Shown: positions 7,119 through 16,389, counted from the first letter of the stretch. The stretch is DNA of 21,891 nucleotides from Pseudomonadota bacterium (GCA_016198545.1 JACQIJ010000022.1:1-21891), one strand, 5' to 3'. The notes: generated from the letters alone by a model not told the origin. Numbers and translations are program-made.

Positions 7119-9285
7119 AGCGGGCATACAGGCGGTGCGCAAAGCGCCGGTTTCGCAGGCAGGTCGCGATGACCTGCTGGACTGCCTCACCTTCCTCACG
7201 GCGCATCACGGGCGCGCGAAGTCGGCGCAGGCGATCCGGGCGGGCCTTGCCTATGACGAAAAAGGGATGGGGCCGAATATTTTTTGCGAGGCGGCCGGCC
7301 GGCTGGGCCTGAAGGCGAAAATCGTCAAAAGGAAATCGTTCGCAGACATTCCGGCGGGCGTTCTCCCGTCCGTCCTCATCCTGCAGGGGAATCGCGCCTG
7401 CGTCCTCGTTTCCGTTTCCCCCGACGGGCAGAAAGCGAGGATTTTTTCGCCGGAGGCTGGATGCGTACGCGAGATCGGCGGCGGCGAACTGAGCAGGGTT
7501 TATGCGGGATATGCCATTTTCGCGCATCCGCGCGCGGGTTTCGCGGACCCGGAAGCTCCGCATGCCCATGACGCGGACCGCCACTGGTTCTGGGGGCCGG
7601 TGATGGAGAACAGGGGGATTTACGGGCGCGTCCTTCTGGCGGCGGCGCTGATAAACCTGTTCGGTCTGACCAGTTCCATTTACATCATGAACGTCTATAA
7701 CCGCGTCATCCCCAACAATGCGATGGAGACGGGATGGGTTCTGGCCATCGGCGCGCTGACCGTGTTGCTGTTCGATTTCGTCATGCGCACGCTGCGCGGC
7801 CATTTCATAGACCTGGCCGGGCGGCGGATCGACGTCGTCGTTACGCGCCGCATTTACGACCAGCTGATGAACATGAAAATGGCGGGCAAGCCCGCATCGG
7901 GGGGATCGTTCGCCAATATGCTGCGCGAATTTGATTCCGTGCGCGATTTTCTGACCTCCGCCACGATGACGGCCGTCGTCGACCTTCCCTTTACGCTGTT
8001 TTTCCTTTTCGTCATATATATACTCGGCGGGCCTGTCGCGTTCATGCTGGCCTGCATGATCGTTTTCGTTATCGGCGCGGGGCTTGCGCTGCAATGGCCG
8101 CTGAAGGCGGCGGTCGCGAAGTCGATGCATTCGTCGGAGGCCAAGCACGGGCTTCTGGTCGAAACTATCGGCGCGCTGGAAACCATCAAGGCCATCAGCG
8201 CGGACGGCAGGATGCGGGCGCGCTACGGCGCGCATGTCGGGGAAAGCGCGCTGTACGGCCAGCAGGCGCGGTTCATTTCCGGCCTCGGCGTCAATTTCGC
8301 GATGCTGTTGCAGCAAAGCGCAAGCATCATCATCGTTCTTCTGGGCATGTATCTGGTGCGCGACGGGGACATGAGCATGGGCGCGCTGATCGCCTGCGTG
8401 CTGCTGGGCGGGCGCGCCATCACGCCGATCGGGCAGATAGCCAATCTGCTGACGCGCTATCACCAGTCGCGCAGTTCGCTCAACACCCTGAACCGCATCA
8501 TGGCCATGCCGGTGGAGCGCCCGCCGGCCAAGCAGTTCCTGCACCGCCCTGACCTGAAGGGGAAGGTCGCGTTCGAGGGCGTGAGTTTCCAGTACCCGGG
8601 AACGGACCGCAAGGTTCTGGACGGCGTTTCCTTTTCCATCAATGCGGGCGAGAAGGTTGGACTCATCGGTCGCGTCGGATCGGGAAAAAGCACCGTGGCG
8701 CGCCTCGTCATGGGGCTGTATGAACCGTCGGAAGGGACGATCCTGGCCGACGACACCGATTACCGCCAGATAGACCCGGCGGACCTGCGCCGCAATATCG
8801 CTTATATCGCGCAGGACGTCGTTCTGTTCCGCGGCACGGTGCGGGAGAATATCGCGGTCAGCTGCCCGCAGGCGGCAGAGGAAGAAATACTGGCCGCGGC
8901 CAGGGTATCCGGCGCGCACGATTTCATCGCCCGTCACCCGATGGGGTACGACGCGCCGGTGGGCGAACGCGGCGACGGGCTTTCCGGCGGGCAGCGGCAG
9001 GCCATAGCGCTTGCCCGCGCGATGCTGCTGAAGCCCAATGTCATGGTGTGCGACGAGCCGACGAACGCGATGGACATGGAGGCGGAAGCCGCCTTCACCC
9101 GCCACGTCGGGGAGCAGATAAAGGGCAAGACATTCATATTGATTACGCACCGCCAGCATCTTCTGGCGCTTGTCGACAGGCTGATACTGATCGACCAGGG
9201 GCGCGTCATGGCGGACGGGCCGCGCGACGACGTTCTGAAGGCGCTGGCGGGCGGCAAGGTGCAGGTTCCGAAGGGGGCGCAATAA
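7108..9285 (+). CDS. type I secretion ABC transporter (permease-ATPase), LapB/RtxB-like
   Basis: This 725-residue protein has three parts. Residues about 15-145 form a C39-peptidase-like domain (DDLLDCLTFLTAHHGR...) in which the catalytic Cys position appears to be Asp, so it is probably non-cleaving and used for substrate docking, as in LapB/RtxB/HlyB exporters. Residues about 165-430 form the membrane domain, starting with the characteristic LTSSIYIMNVYNRVIPNNAMETGWVL. The rest is the ATPase: Walker A GRVGSGKST (521-529), signature LSGGQRQ (625-631), Walker B VMVCDE with Glu650, and H-loop His681. It would drive one-step export of a protein with a C-terminal signal. The start overlaps the tolC-like stop, so translation is probably coupled. 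Confidence 0.94.
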   Translation: MQSKAGIQAVRKAPVSQAGRDDLLDCLTFLTAHHGRAKSAQAIRAGLAYDEKGMGPNIFCEAAGRLGLKAKIVKRKSFADIPAGVLPSVLILQGNRACVLVSVSPDGQKARIFSPEAGCVREIGGGELSRVYAGYAIFAHPRAGFADPEAPHAHDADRHWFWGPVMENRGIYGRVLLAAALINLFGLTSSIYIMNVYNRVIPNNAMETGWVLAIGALTVLLFDFVMRTLRGHFIDLAGRRIDVVVTRRIYDQLMNMKMAGKPASGGSFANMLREFDSVRDFLTSATMTAVVDLPFTLFFLFVIYILGGPVAFMLACMIVFVIGAGLALQWPLKAAVAKSMHSSEAKHGLLVETIGALETIKAISADGRMRARYGAHVGESALYGQQARFISGLGVNFAMLLQQSASIIIVLLGMYLVRDGDMSMGALIACVLLGGRAITPIGQIANLLTRYHQSRSSLNTLNRIMAMPVERPPAKQFLHRPDLKGKVAFEGVSFQYPGTDRKVLDGVSFSINAGEKVGLIGRVGSGKSTVARLVMGLYEPSEGTILADDTDYRQIDPADLRRNIAYIAQDVVLFRGTVRENIAVSCPQAAEEEILAAARVSGAHDFIARHPMGYDAPVGERGDGLSGGQRQAIALARAMLLKPNVMVCDEPTNAMDMEAEAAFTRHVGEQIKGKTFILITHRQHLLALVDRLILIDQGRVMADGPRDDVLKALAGGKVQVPKGAQ

Positions 9286-9289
9286 AACA

Positions 9290-10606
9290 ATGACGGCGGC
9301 ATCGGATACCGAATTCATGGACGAGCTGGACGCCGCGGCGAACCTGAAGCCGGGGCTGGCGGCGAATTTATTTTTGGGCAGCATCGCAGGCCTCGTTTTC
9401 CTGTTTCTTCTCTGGGCCAGTCTTTCAAAAATCGATGAACTCAGCCGCGGATCGGGGCAGGTCGTGCCCACGCAGGAGATACAGGTCGTGCAGAGCCTGG
9501 AGGGCGGCATCCTCGGCGAATTGCTGACGCAGGAGGGCGACCGCGTCGAGAAGGGGCAGGTTCTGCTGCGCATCAGCGATGTGCAGTTTTCATCCGAGGA
9601 GCGCGGAACGGAGGCGAAGTTCGCCAGCCTGCGCGCGAAGAAGGCGCGGCTGGAGGCCGAAGCCAGCGGCGCCGATTTCGCCATGCCCGCCGATATCGCG
9701 CAGGGCATGCCGGATATCGCCCGCAACGAGGAGGCGCTTTACCTTTCCCGCCAGAAGGAACTGTCGAACGCCATCGCCATCCTGAAGGACAAGAATGAAA
9801 AGGCGAAGGCCGAGATCGCGGAGACGAACGCGCAGATAAAACGCCTGTCGGACAACCGCGCCCTGCTGGGGCAGGAGCTGGAGATCACGCGCAAGATGGT
9901 CGCGCAGCAGGCGGTGCCGAAGCTGGAGGAAATCCGCCTGCAACGCGAGCTGTCGGACATTTCCGGGCAACTGCGCGCCAATCAGGAAAAGATGGGCGGT
10001 CTTCAGGCGGAGCTATCGGTGACGGAAAAGCAGATGACCGACCAGAAGGATAAAATCAGGTCGCAGGCGCTGGGCGAGCTGGGTGAGGTGGAGACGCAGA
10101 TCGCCCAGCTGCAGGAAAGCCTGAAATCCATCGGCGACCGCGTTTACCGCGCTGAATTGCGCGCGCCTGTCGCGGGCATCGTCAACAAGATAGCGGTCAA
10201 GACCATCGGGGGCGTAATCGAGCCCGCGCACAAGCTGGTTGAGATCGTTCCCGTCGACGACGAACTGAAGATCGTCGCGCGCGTCCTGCCCAGCGACATC
10301 GCGTTCATGAAGATCGGCCTTCCGGTCAAGGTGAAGATCAGCGCCTATGACCCGCAGCGTTACGGCAGCCTCGACGGCAGGCTGGCCCGCATCGGCGCGA
10401 ACAGCGTGACCGACCGCGACGGCAACGTGTTTTTTGAGATCGAGGCGCGCACGGACAAAAACCATCTGGGGACGGCCGATGCGCCGCTGCCGATCACGCC
10501 GGGCATGGTCGCGGACGTCGAAATCATAACGGGGCGGCGCACGATCATGGAGTACCTGATGAAGCCGGTTTTGCGGACGAAAGACCGCGCCCTGCGGGAA
10601 AGATAG
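9290..10606 (+). CDS. HlyD family type I secretion periplasmic adaptor (membrane fusion protein)
   Basis: This 438-residue adaptor has a short cytoplasmic N-terminus, one membrane helix (ANLFLGSIAGLVFLFLLWASL, about residues 25-45), then the typical HlyD/LapC start IDELSRGSGQVVPTQEIQVVQSLEGGILGELLTQEGDRVEKGQVLLRI. A long charged coiled-coil hairpin (about 105-290) is followed by the second lipoyl half (YRAELRAPVAGIVNKIAVKTIGGVI) and a beta-barrel domain (PVKVKISAYDPQRYGSLDGRL). It bridges the inner-membrane ABC exporter and the outer-membrane TolC-like channel. It begins four bases after the exporter stop and ends two bases before the cyclase start, so all four genes look like one operon. Confidence 0.95.
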   Translation: MTAASDTEFMDELDAAANLKPGLAANLFLGSIAGLVFLFLLWASLSKIDELSRGSGQVVPTQEIQVVQSLEGGILGELLTQEGDRVEKGQVLLRISDVQFSSEERGTEAKFASLRAKKARLEAEASGADFAMPADIAQGMPDIARNEEALYLSRQKELSNAIAILKDKNEKAKAEIAETNAQIKRLSDNRALLGQELEITRKMVAQQAVPKLEEIRLQRELSDISGQLRANQEKMGGLQAELSVTEKQMTDQKDKIRSQALGELGEVETQIAQLQESLKSIGDRVYRAELRAPVAGIVNKIAVKTIGGVIEPAHKLVEIVPVDDELKIVARVLPSDIAFMKIGLPVKVKISAYDPQRYGSLDGRLARIGANSVTDRDGNVFFEIEARTDKNHLGTADAPLPITPGMVADVEIITGRRTIMEYLMKPVLRTKDRALRER

Positions 10607-10608
10607 AA

Positions 10609-12864
10609 ATGTCCGGGCTATTCACCAATCGCGGAGTTCATACGGCCATACTGCTTCTGTTTCTTGCGGGCGCGCTGTTCATCAGGATGCAGGATCATAA
10701 CTGGGCGAAATCGTTGCGGTTCCTGGCCTTCGATTCCTATAACAATCTCTATCCGCGACCGGCGACGGACCAGGTCGTGGTCGTCGACATAGACGAGGAG
10801 TCGATGGCGCGGGAAGACCTGGGCCAATGGCCGTGGTCGCGCCTCGCCCTGGCGCGGCTGGTGAAGAACCTTCATGACATGGGAGCGCGGGTGGTGGCGT
10901 TCGACATGGTGTTCGCCGAGGCCGACCGCACGTCTCCGCAGGCGATGCTGGATCGCATGCCGGACGGGGAAAGCCACCCGGATCTGCGCGAAATCATAAA
11001 AAACCTGCCTGACAACGATTCCGTCCTTGCGGAGACGATCCGGGACGCGGGAAACGCGGTGACGGCCTTCATCTGGACGTCTAAGGCGGAGTCGACGCGC
11101 CGCACGCCCGTCCTGACGAAGCCTATATTGCTGTCGAAGCAGGCGCAGCGCATTGTGGAGACGGTTCCCGTCATGAACGGCGTGGTGACGAGCATCCCGC
11201 AACTGGCCGAGGCCGCCGCGGGGAACGGAAGTTTCGGCGTAAGCCCGGAAATCGACGGCATCATCCGCACCGTGCCGCTTCTGTTCAGCTTTCATGATGC
11301 CGCCGCGAATGCGGACATATTGTACCCGTCGCTCGCGCTTGAGGCGTTGCGCGTGGCGCAGAACCCGAAGCTGGTCACGAAGATACGCGCCTTGAAGCCG
11401 GAGGAGGCGGGGCCGTTCGACCCGCCGCTGGTGATGAGCGTCGGGAAGTTCGAAATCCCGCTGGACTGGAACGGGCGGTTTTTCGGGTATTTCAGCAAGG
11501 CGCGCCCGCGCGATTATATCCCGGCGTGGAAGGTCATCGAAGGTTCCATCGACCCGGCGGCCGTGTCCGGAAAAATCGTATTCGTGGGGACGAGCGCGGA
11601 AGGGCTGAAGGACATCCGTTCCACGCCGGTGGATCTGTACATTCCCGGCGTCGAGGTGCACGTGAACGTGGCGGAGCAGATACTGACCGGGTCGTTCCTC
11701 CTGCGCCCGAAGCTGATGGAGGGGGTGGAAATACTGGCCATCGGCGTCGTCGGAATTTTCATCATCGTCCTTGCGCCGTTCATCAATGCCGTCTTCATGG
11801 CCCTGTTCACGATTTTTCTGACGGTCGGAATCGCGTGGGCATCCCTTTACGGGTTCAGCGAATACGGGCTTCTGATCGATCCCGTTTATCCGGGCCTGTG
11901 CATCGGCATGCTTTTCGTGATGTCATCGCTTCTGGCCTATATCCGCACCGAGGCGGAACGCCGCCGCGTGCGGCAGGCCTTCGGCCTTTATATTTCCCCC
12001 GATTTCATGGCCGAACTCACGAAGGACCCCGACAAGCTGCGGCTGGGCGGGGAGACGCGGGAACTGACGGTCATGTTCACGGACATCCGCAGTTTTACGA
12101 CGATCTCGGAATCGATGTCGCCGGAGGCGCTTATACAGCTGATGAACGATTTCCTGACGCCGATGTCGGATCTGGTCATGGCCAACCGCGGTACGATCGA
12201 CAAGTATATGGGCGACGCGATGATGGCGTTCTGGAACGCGCCGCTGGACGATCCCGATCATGCCGTACATGCCTGCCGCGCCGCGCTGAAGATGAACGAG
12301 GCTCTGGCACCCATCAACGAACGTCTGCGGAGGGAAGCGGAGGCGGTCAGGCGCGCGCCCATCGTCCTGAACGCGGGCATCGGCATCAACACGGGGCCGG
12401 CCAGCATCGGCAATATGGGCTCGCGCCAGCGTTTTGCCTATTCCGCGATGGGTGACACGGTGAACCTGGCCAGCCGCCTGGAAGGGCAGACGAAGAATTA
12501 CGGGGTCAAGATACTGATCGGCCCGGAGACGCAGCGGCGGATTCCCGGTTTTGCCGCGCTTGAGCTTGACAAGCTGCGCGTCAAGGGCAGGACGGAACCC
12601 GTGCGCGTTTACACCCTTCTGGGGGACGAGGAAATGGGGGCGGCTTCGTCGTTCCGCGTCTGGAAGCAGGAGCATGACGCGATGCTGGAAAGCTTCCGCC
12701 TGCGCGACTTTGCGGTTTCGGAACGGCTGATCGAAGAATGCCGTCGATTGTCCGGCGGGCAGATGGCCGGCTATTACGACCTGTACCTGAAGCGCATCGC
12801 AGGCCTGAAAGAAAGCCGCCCCGGCGAAAGCTGGGACGGCGTTTATGAAGCGGTCGGCAAGTAG
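10609..12864 (+). CDS. CHASE2 domain class III adenylate/guanylate cyclase
   Basis: This 751-residue protein is a membrane receptor cyclase. One N-terminal helix (about residues 9-25) leads to an extracytoplasmic CHASE2 sensor (about 35-365, with VVVVDIDEESMAREDLGQWPWSR and GARVVAFDMVFAEAD). Three membrane helices follow (about 372-445), then a class III catalytic domain (about 484-677). Metal-binding Asp492 (FTDIRSFT) and Asp536 (KYMGDAMM) are present, as are Asn619 and Arg623 of GDTVNLASRLE. The purine-selecting position is Lys532, which favours ATP; its partner is Ser612 rather than the more usual Asp or Thr, so GTP use is not excluded. It is the fourth gene of the secretion operon, two bases after the HlyD gene. 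Confidence 0.93.
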   Translation: MSGLFTNRGVHTAILLLFLAGALFIRMQDHNWAKSLRFLAFDSYNNLYPRPATDQVVVVDIDEESMAREDLGQWPWSRLALARLVKNLHDMGARVVAFDMVFAEADRTSPQAMLDRMPDGESHPDLREIIKNLPDNDSVLAETIRDAGNAVTAFIWTSKAESTRRTPVLTKPILLSKQAQRIVETVPVMNGVVTSIPQLAEAAAGNGSFGVSPEIDGIIRTVPLLFSFHDAAANADILYPSLALEALRVAQNPKLVTKIRALKPEEAGPFDPPLVMSVGKFEIPLDWNGRFFGYFSKARPRDYIPAWKVIEGSIDPAAVSGKIVFVGTSAEGLKDIRSTPVDLYIPGVEVHVNVAEQILTGSFLLRPKLMEGVEILAIGVVGIFIIVLAPFINAVFMALFTIFLTVGIAWASLYGFSEYGLLIDPVYPGLCIGMLFVMSSLLAYIRTEAERRRVRQAFGLYISPDFMAELTKDPDKLRLGGETRELTVMFTDIRSFTTISESMSPEALIQLMNDFLTPMSDLVMANRGTIDKYMGDAMMAFWNAPLDDPDHAVHACRAALKMNEALAPINERLRREAEAVRRAPIVLNAGIGINTGPASIGNMGSRQRFAYSAMGDTVNLASRLEGQTKNYGVKILIGPETQRRIPGFAALELDKLRVKGRTEPVRVYTLLGDEEMGAASSFRVWKQEHDAMLESFRLRDFAVSERLIEECRRLSGGQMAGYYDLYLKRIAGLKESRPGESWDGVYEAVGK

Positions 12865-12870
12865 ATCCGC

Positions 12871-15800
12871 TTATACAACGTTCACGTTGTTTATGTTCTG
12901 GTCTATCAGAAGCTGATAACCGCCGCCGAAATTGTAGACGTTGTAAGTCGTTCCGGGATCCGACGTCGAATCGGTTCCCGCAGCCACAAACCCCATGCTC
13001 GGCGCTTGCGTCGAGAGCGTTCCGGCGTTGCCGCCGTTGTCGTCTATAATGAGATTTGTGATCAGGCTGCCGCCGCCGTTCTCCTTGATCCGGAGGGTTC
13101 CGTCGTCGCTTTCCTGAAGCAGGCGGAAGATATCGTCAAGACCCAGCTTGATATACTGGTTGTCATCCATCATGATGAATTTCTCGATGCCGGACAGTCT
13201 TTCCGATCCGCCGAGCGCGGTTGCGTTCGTGAAATCAAGAACGCCGCCCGCGCCTGTGAAATTCAGGACATCGAAGCCCGTGCCGCCGTCGATGTTGCCC
13301 AGCGCCGGGTTGCTCACGACAAGGGTATCATCGCCCGCGCCGCCGCTGAAGCTGATTCCGGCAAAGCCGTTCTGGTTCAGGTTGTTATTGTCGATGTCAC
13401 CTACAAGAGACTGGTTGATGCCGTTTGCTATGACATCGTTGTCAGTAATAAGGGGGGTCGTTATGCCCGCTACATGTATCGTGCCGTTAAACAGGTCGTT
13501 TGTGTCGGGGCGTCCGTAAACCACGATGACTTCGCCGTCGCCGCCGTTGGCGTCGGGCGTGCCGACGGCCATGTCTGCGAATCCGTCGCCGTCGATGTCG
13601 CCGACCGATGATATTTCAAAGCGGAACGGATCCGTTGCCGGGTTGGCAAGGCCGGCCGCCGTCAGGTCGTAGGTCATGTGGAAGGCCACATTCGGGTCGT
13701 CCAGCAGGGTTTGGGTCAGGTTGCCCCGTGCGCCCGGTACGCCGTAGATGACGTAAAAGTCGGCCATGTCGCCGGTGCGGATGACGACGGAGATGTCGCC
13801 GATGCCGTCGCCGTTGAAGTCGCCGACCGCGCCGCCGCCTTCGAGTTTGCTGCCCGCATCGGTGATGTCGATCCTGAATCCGACGGATCCGGTTATGCCG
13901 GCAACCGTTATATCCGTTGCCGCGGATTTCGTGGCACTGCCGTATACGATGTAGGCCGCGCCCTTGCCGCCGTTGGCGCCGTCAGCGCCGAACATGATGT
14001 CGCTGACGCCGTCGCCGTTGACGTCGCCGACGCTCATGACCGGGATTTTACTATCCGGCCCTGTGAGGATGCTGTCGATCGTCATCGTGCCGCTGCTCAG
14101 CGTTACGCCGGTAATTCCCGCGCCGCCGAAGGCGATGTGCAGGCGGTTCTGGCCGGGTTCGGATATCACGAAGTCGGCGTAGCCGTCCTTGTTGAAATCG
14201 CCTGCGGAACTGACCTCGGATCCCAGCATATCGTTTGTGGCAAAGCCGTCGATTGTGAATCCGGATCCGGCCATTGCCGCCGTAGAGGTTATATCTATGG
14301 GGCTGGGGCCGGGCGTCTGGTCTCCGAACACGACATAGGCCGCGCCTTTGTTTCCGGCCGTGCCCGGCGCGCCGATCAGGACGTCGCTCAGGCCGTCGCC
14401 GTTGATGTCGCCGATGCCGGCAACGGAAGAACCGAATTTCTGATTGGCGGTCATGCCTGTAAATGACAGGGCGAGTATGCCGGGGATGAAGGCGTCGCCG
14501 GCATTTGAGGCTGCGCCGGGGTCGCCAACGATGTAGTCGATCGTTCCGTCGCCGTCGAAATCGCCGATGCCGGAGACGTCGGCTGCATTGGCTGTGGGCG
14601 TAAAGGATCCTAAGCCGCCGCTGGCTTCGTAGACACCGAATATGCCGCCGCTGTTTGTCACAAGGAAATCATCGAATCCATCGCCGTCCGCGTCGCCCCA
14701 TGAGGCGACCATGTCGCCGAGACGTTCGTTGGTTGTGCCTCCGATGGCAAATCCGTCGCCCGCCGGGAGGGCGGTAAGTTCGATATCGGCAACGGGATCG
14801 GGGAAAACGACGCCGCCGAACATGCCGGTAACGCTGCGTCCGTCGGGCAGGGTGGCCCTGACATCAAATATAATATCGAAACCGATGCCGTTGGCGGCCA
14901 CTTCAGCCGCGCCGAAGCTGTTCAGGACGATTTTCACCCTGTTCGGGGCGATCTGCACCATATCGACAAGAGGGTTGCTGCCCGCGTCCGTCTGGACATT
15001 CAGAAGCGAGAACATGACGCCCGGGAAATCGACGGTCGTGAACACTTCGCCCAGCACGAACCCGGCCGGAGCGCTTTCATCCAGATCGCCGCCCGCAAAG
15101 TCGAGAATGAGAGGCAGCAGGGGCGGCGGGGCCGTCGTCGTATTGGTTGCAGTCGTTCCGCCCGGAGGAGGAGGCGGCGGCATAAAGAAAACGGTCGTCG
15201 TTCCGCCCGGAGGAGGAGGGGCGAGGAAAGAGCCGTCCGTGTTCAGGGCCGGGTCCAGAAACGTGTTTGTTTCCCCCGTGAAATTCTGCTCCGGCACCGG
15301 TTCGAGAGTCTGCATTTCCGGCAGGGGCTCCGCCGTTGCGCCTTCTTCCGTTTGCGCCGGATCTGTTGCCTGGGGTTGTTCAGTATCCCCGCTTTCGTCG
15401 GTGGGCGCGGCATCCAGTTGATCCGGCGCAGGCGCGGCGGGATCTTCCGTTTCCGCATCGCCATTGTCGCCGGGCGCCGCATCCATCGTTGAAAAGAACG
15501 CAGGGTCCGCTGTGCGCAGGACGTTATATTCGCTTGCCAGCTGGCTGTTGGAGCGCTGGCCTTCATTCTGTATCGGGTTGTCGAAGCCGGCCAGCTTCAG
15601 GGTTTCGTTTTGCAGCGACAGGGTTTGCTCGCCCGCGCCGTTTTTAACGACGATGGCGCCTTCTGTCACCGTGATATAGCTTTCGCCGTCGGGATTGATC
15701 GCGCCGATGACCGTCGTGCCGCGGATGCCGATAGATCCGACGGGCGTATTGATATGAACGTCATCGGGGTCTTCGCGTCCGATCAGGCCGCTTGTATAGA

Positions 15801-16389
15801 CGAACATGCCGCGCAGCAGGGAAAAGTCGGATGCGCCGCTGCTTGTGCCCGGATCGTAAACATATTCGTCGAGCGCGAGCTTCGCGTTCGCGGCGACGGC
15901 GAAGGTCGATTCGTCGGTGAACTGGATGTTGACGCTTCCCTGCGCGTCGGTTTCGATGATGTCACCCTGGAATACGGGCATGCCTGCGGTTATGGTTTCG
16001 CTCGTGCCGTCCGGATGCGTGACGGTCGCATTTCCTGAAACTTCCCTGACCGCGCCGATGGGGCTGGCGTCATGCGCCGTTTCCGCCGCCGCGTATTGAA
16101 GCGGCCCGGCATGCTGGACAAACGAATCGACCAGTTCGGGCGTCAGGCGTCCGCCGTCGGGGGCGCTGAGGACAGGGGCGGGGTCTGCGTTGAAATAACC
16201 TTCAATGATGACTGTCTGGCCGGAGGAAGAATCCTGCAGGACCAAATCCTGCCCGTCGCGCAGGATTTGCGCGTCCGCGATGAAGGAGGCGTCAGGCAGA
16301 TCTATTTTTTCCTGCCCCCCGGCCCTGAAAATCTCCGTATTTTGGCTGTTTCCACCCTGACCGCCCAGTCCATCGTGTATCCGCGCCAT
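12871..16389 (-). CDS. large FecR-domain / FG-GAP propeller protein with RTX-like C-terminus, probable type I secretion substrate
   Basis: Reading from the ATG at 16389 gives 1172 residues. I reject the GTG at 16401 because it overlaps the AGGAG ribosome site that serves the ATG. The order is: an N-terminal module (about 15-90, IADAQILRDGQDLVLQD), a FecR domain (about 110-260, VFQGDIIETDAQGSVNIQF and THINTPVG-like VHINTPVGSIGIRGTTV), an acidic Pro/Glu/Thr linker with poly-Pro (about 300-425), a beta-sandwich-like stretch, seven FG-GAP repeats with GDxxGDGxxD calcium loops (about 550-960), and an RTX-like tail (SGGAGDDTLVV, NIDGGTGFDVLNF). No N-terminal signal peptide is present; the tail is of the type I secretion kind. 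Its 3' end faces the secretion operon, six bases away. Likely a surface or matrix protein; binding partner unknown. Confidence 0.85.
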   Translation of the reverse strand: MARIHDGLGGQGGNSQNTEIFRAGGQEKIDLPDASFIADAQILRDGQDLVLQDSSSGQTVIIEGYFNADPAPVLSAPDGGRLTPELVDSFVQHAGPLQYAAAETAHDASPIGAVREVSGNATVTHPDGTSETITAGMPVFQGDIIETDAQGSVNIQFTDESTFAVAANAKLALDEYVYDPGTSSGASDFSLLRGMFVYTSGLIGREDPDDVHINTPVGSIGIRGTTVIGAINPDGESYITVTEGAIVVKNGAGEQTLSLQNETLKLAGFDNPIQNEGQRSNSQLASEYNVLRTADPAFFSTMDAAPGDNGDAETEDPAAPAPDQLDAAPTDESGDTEQPQATDPAQTEEGATAEPLPEMQTLEPVPEQNFTGETNTFLDPALNTDGSFLAPPPPGGTTTVFFMPPPPPPGGTTATNTTTAPPPLLPLILDFAGGDLDESAPAGFVLGEVFTTVDFPGVMFSLLNVQTDAGSNPLVDMVQIAPNRVKIVLNSFGAAEVAANGIGFDIIFDVRATLPDGRSVTGMFGGVVFPDPVADIELTALPAGDGFAIGGTTNERLGDMVASWGDADGDGFDDFLVTNSGGIFGVYEASGGLGSFTPTANAADVSGIGDFDGDGTIDYIVGDPGAASNAGDAFIPGILALSFTGMTANQKFGSSVAGIGDINGDGLSDVLIGAPGTAGNKGAAYVVFGDQTPGPSPIDITSTAAMAGSGFTIDGFATNDMLGSEVSSAGDFNKDGYADFVISEPGQNRLHIAFGGAGITGVTLSSGTMTIDSILTGPDSKIPVMSVGDVNGDGVSDIMFGADGANGGKGAAYIVYGSATKSAATDITVAGITGSVGFRIDITDAGSKLEGGGAVGDFNGDGIGDISVVIRTGDMADFYVIYGVPGARGNLTQTLLDDPNVAFHMTYDLTAAGLANPATDPFRFEISSVGDIDGDGFADMAVGTPDANGGDGEVIVVYGRPDTNDLFNGTIHVAGITTPLITDNDVIANGINQSLVGDIDNNNLNQNGFAGISFSGGAGDDTLVVSNPALGNIDGGTGFDVLNFTGAGGVLDFTNATALGGSERLSGIEKFIMMDDNQYIKLGLDDIFRLLQESDDGTLRIKENGGGSLITNLIIDDNGGNAGTLSTQAPSMGFVAAGTDSTSDPGTTYNVYNFGGGYQLLIDQNINNVNVV
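15152..15219. repeat. 23-bp direct repeat encoding the poly-proline linker
   Basis: The 23-base word GTCGTTCCGCCCGGAGGAGG+AGG occurs at 15152-15174 and again at 15197-15219. On the minus strand both copies encode PPPPGGTTT-type segments in the linker between the FecR domain and the propeller. Such a repeat could expand or contract by slippage, changing linker length without a frameshift only if the change is a multiple of three; the 45-base period meets this. Confidence 0.8.

Noticed and set aside
7090..9726. Open frame of 878 codons on the minus strand opposite the ABC exporter
   Set aside because: The composition is Arg/His/Gln-rich and low in hydrophobic blocks, as expected for an antisense shadow in GC-rich DNA; the plus strand has a full set of ABC motifs.
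15120..15240. Signal for a CRISPR or tandem-repeat array
   Set aside because: Only two copies of one 23-base word are present and they are coding poly-Pro repeats.
15990..16200. LapA-type retention module with LapG cleavage site in the FecR protein
   Set aside because: The N-terminal region lacks a (T/A/P)AAG di-alanine site (only YAAAE and AVAANA occur), and no lapD or lapG gene is in the window.
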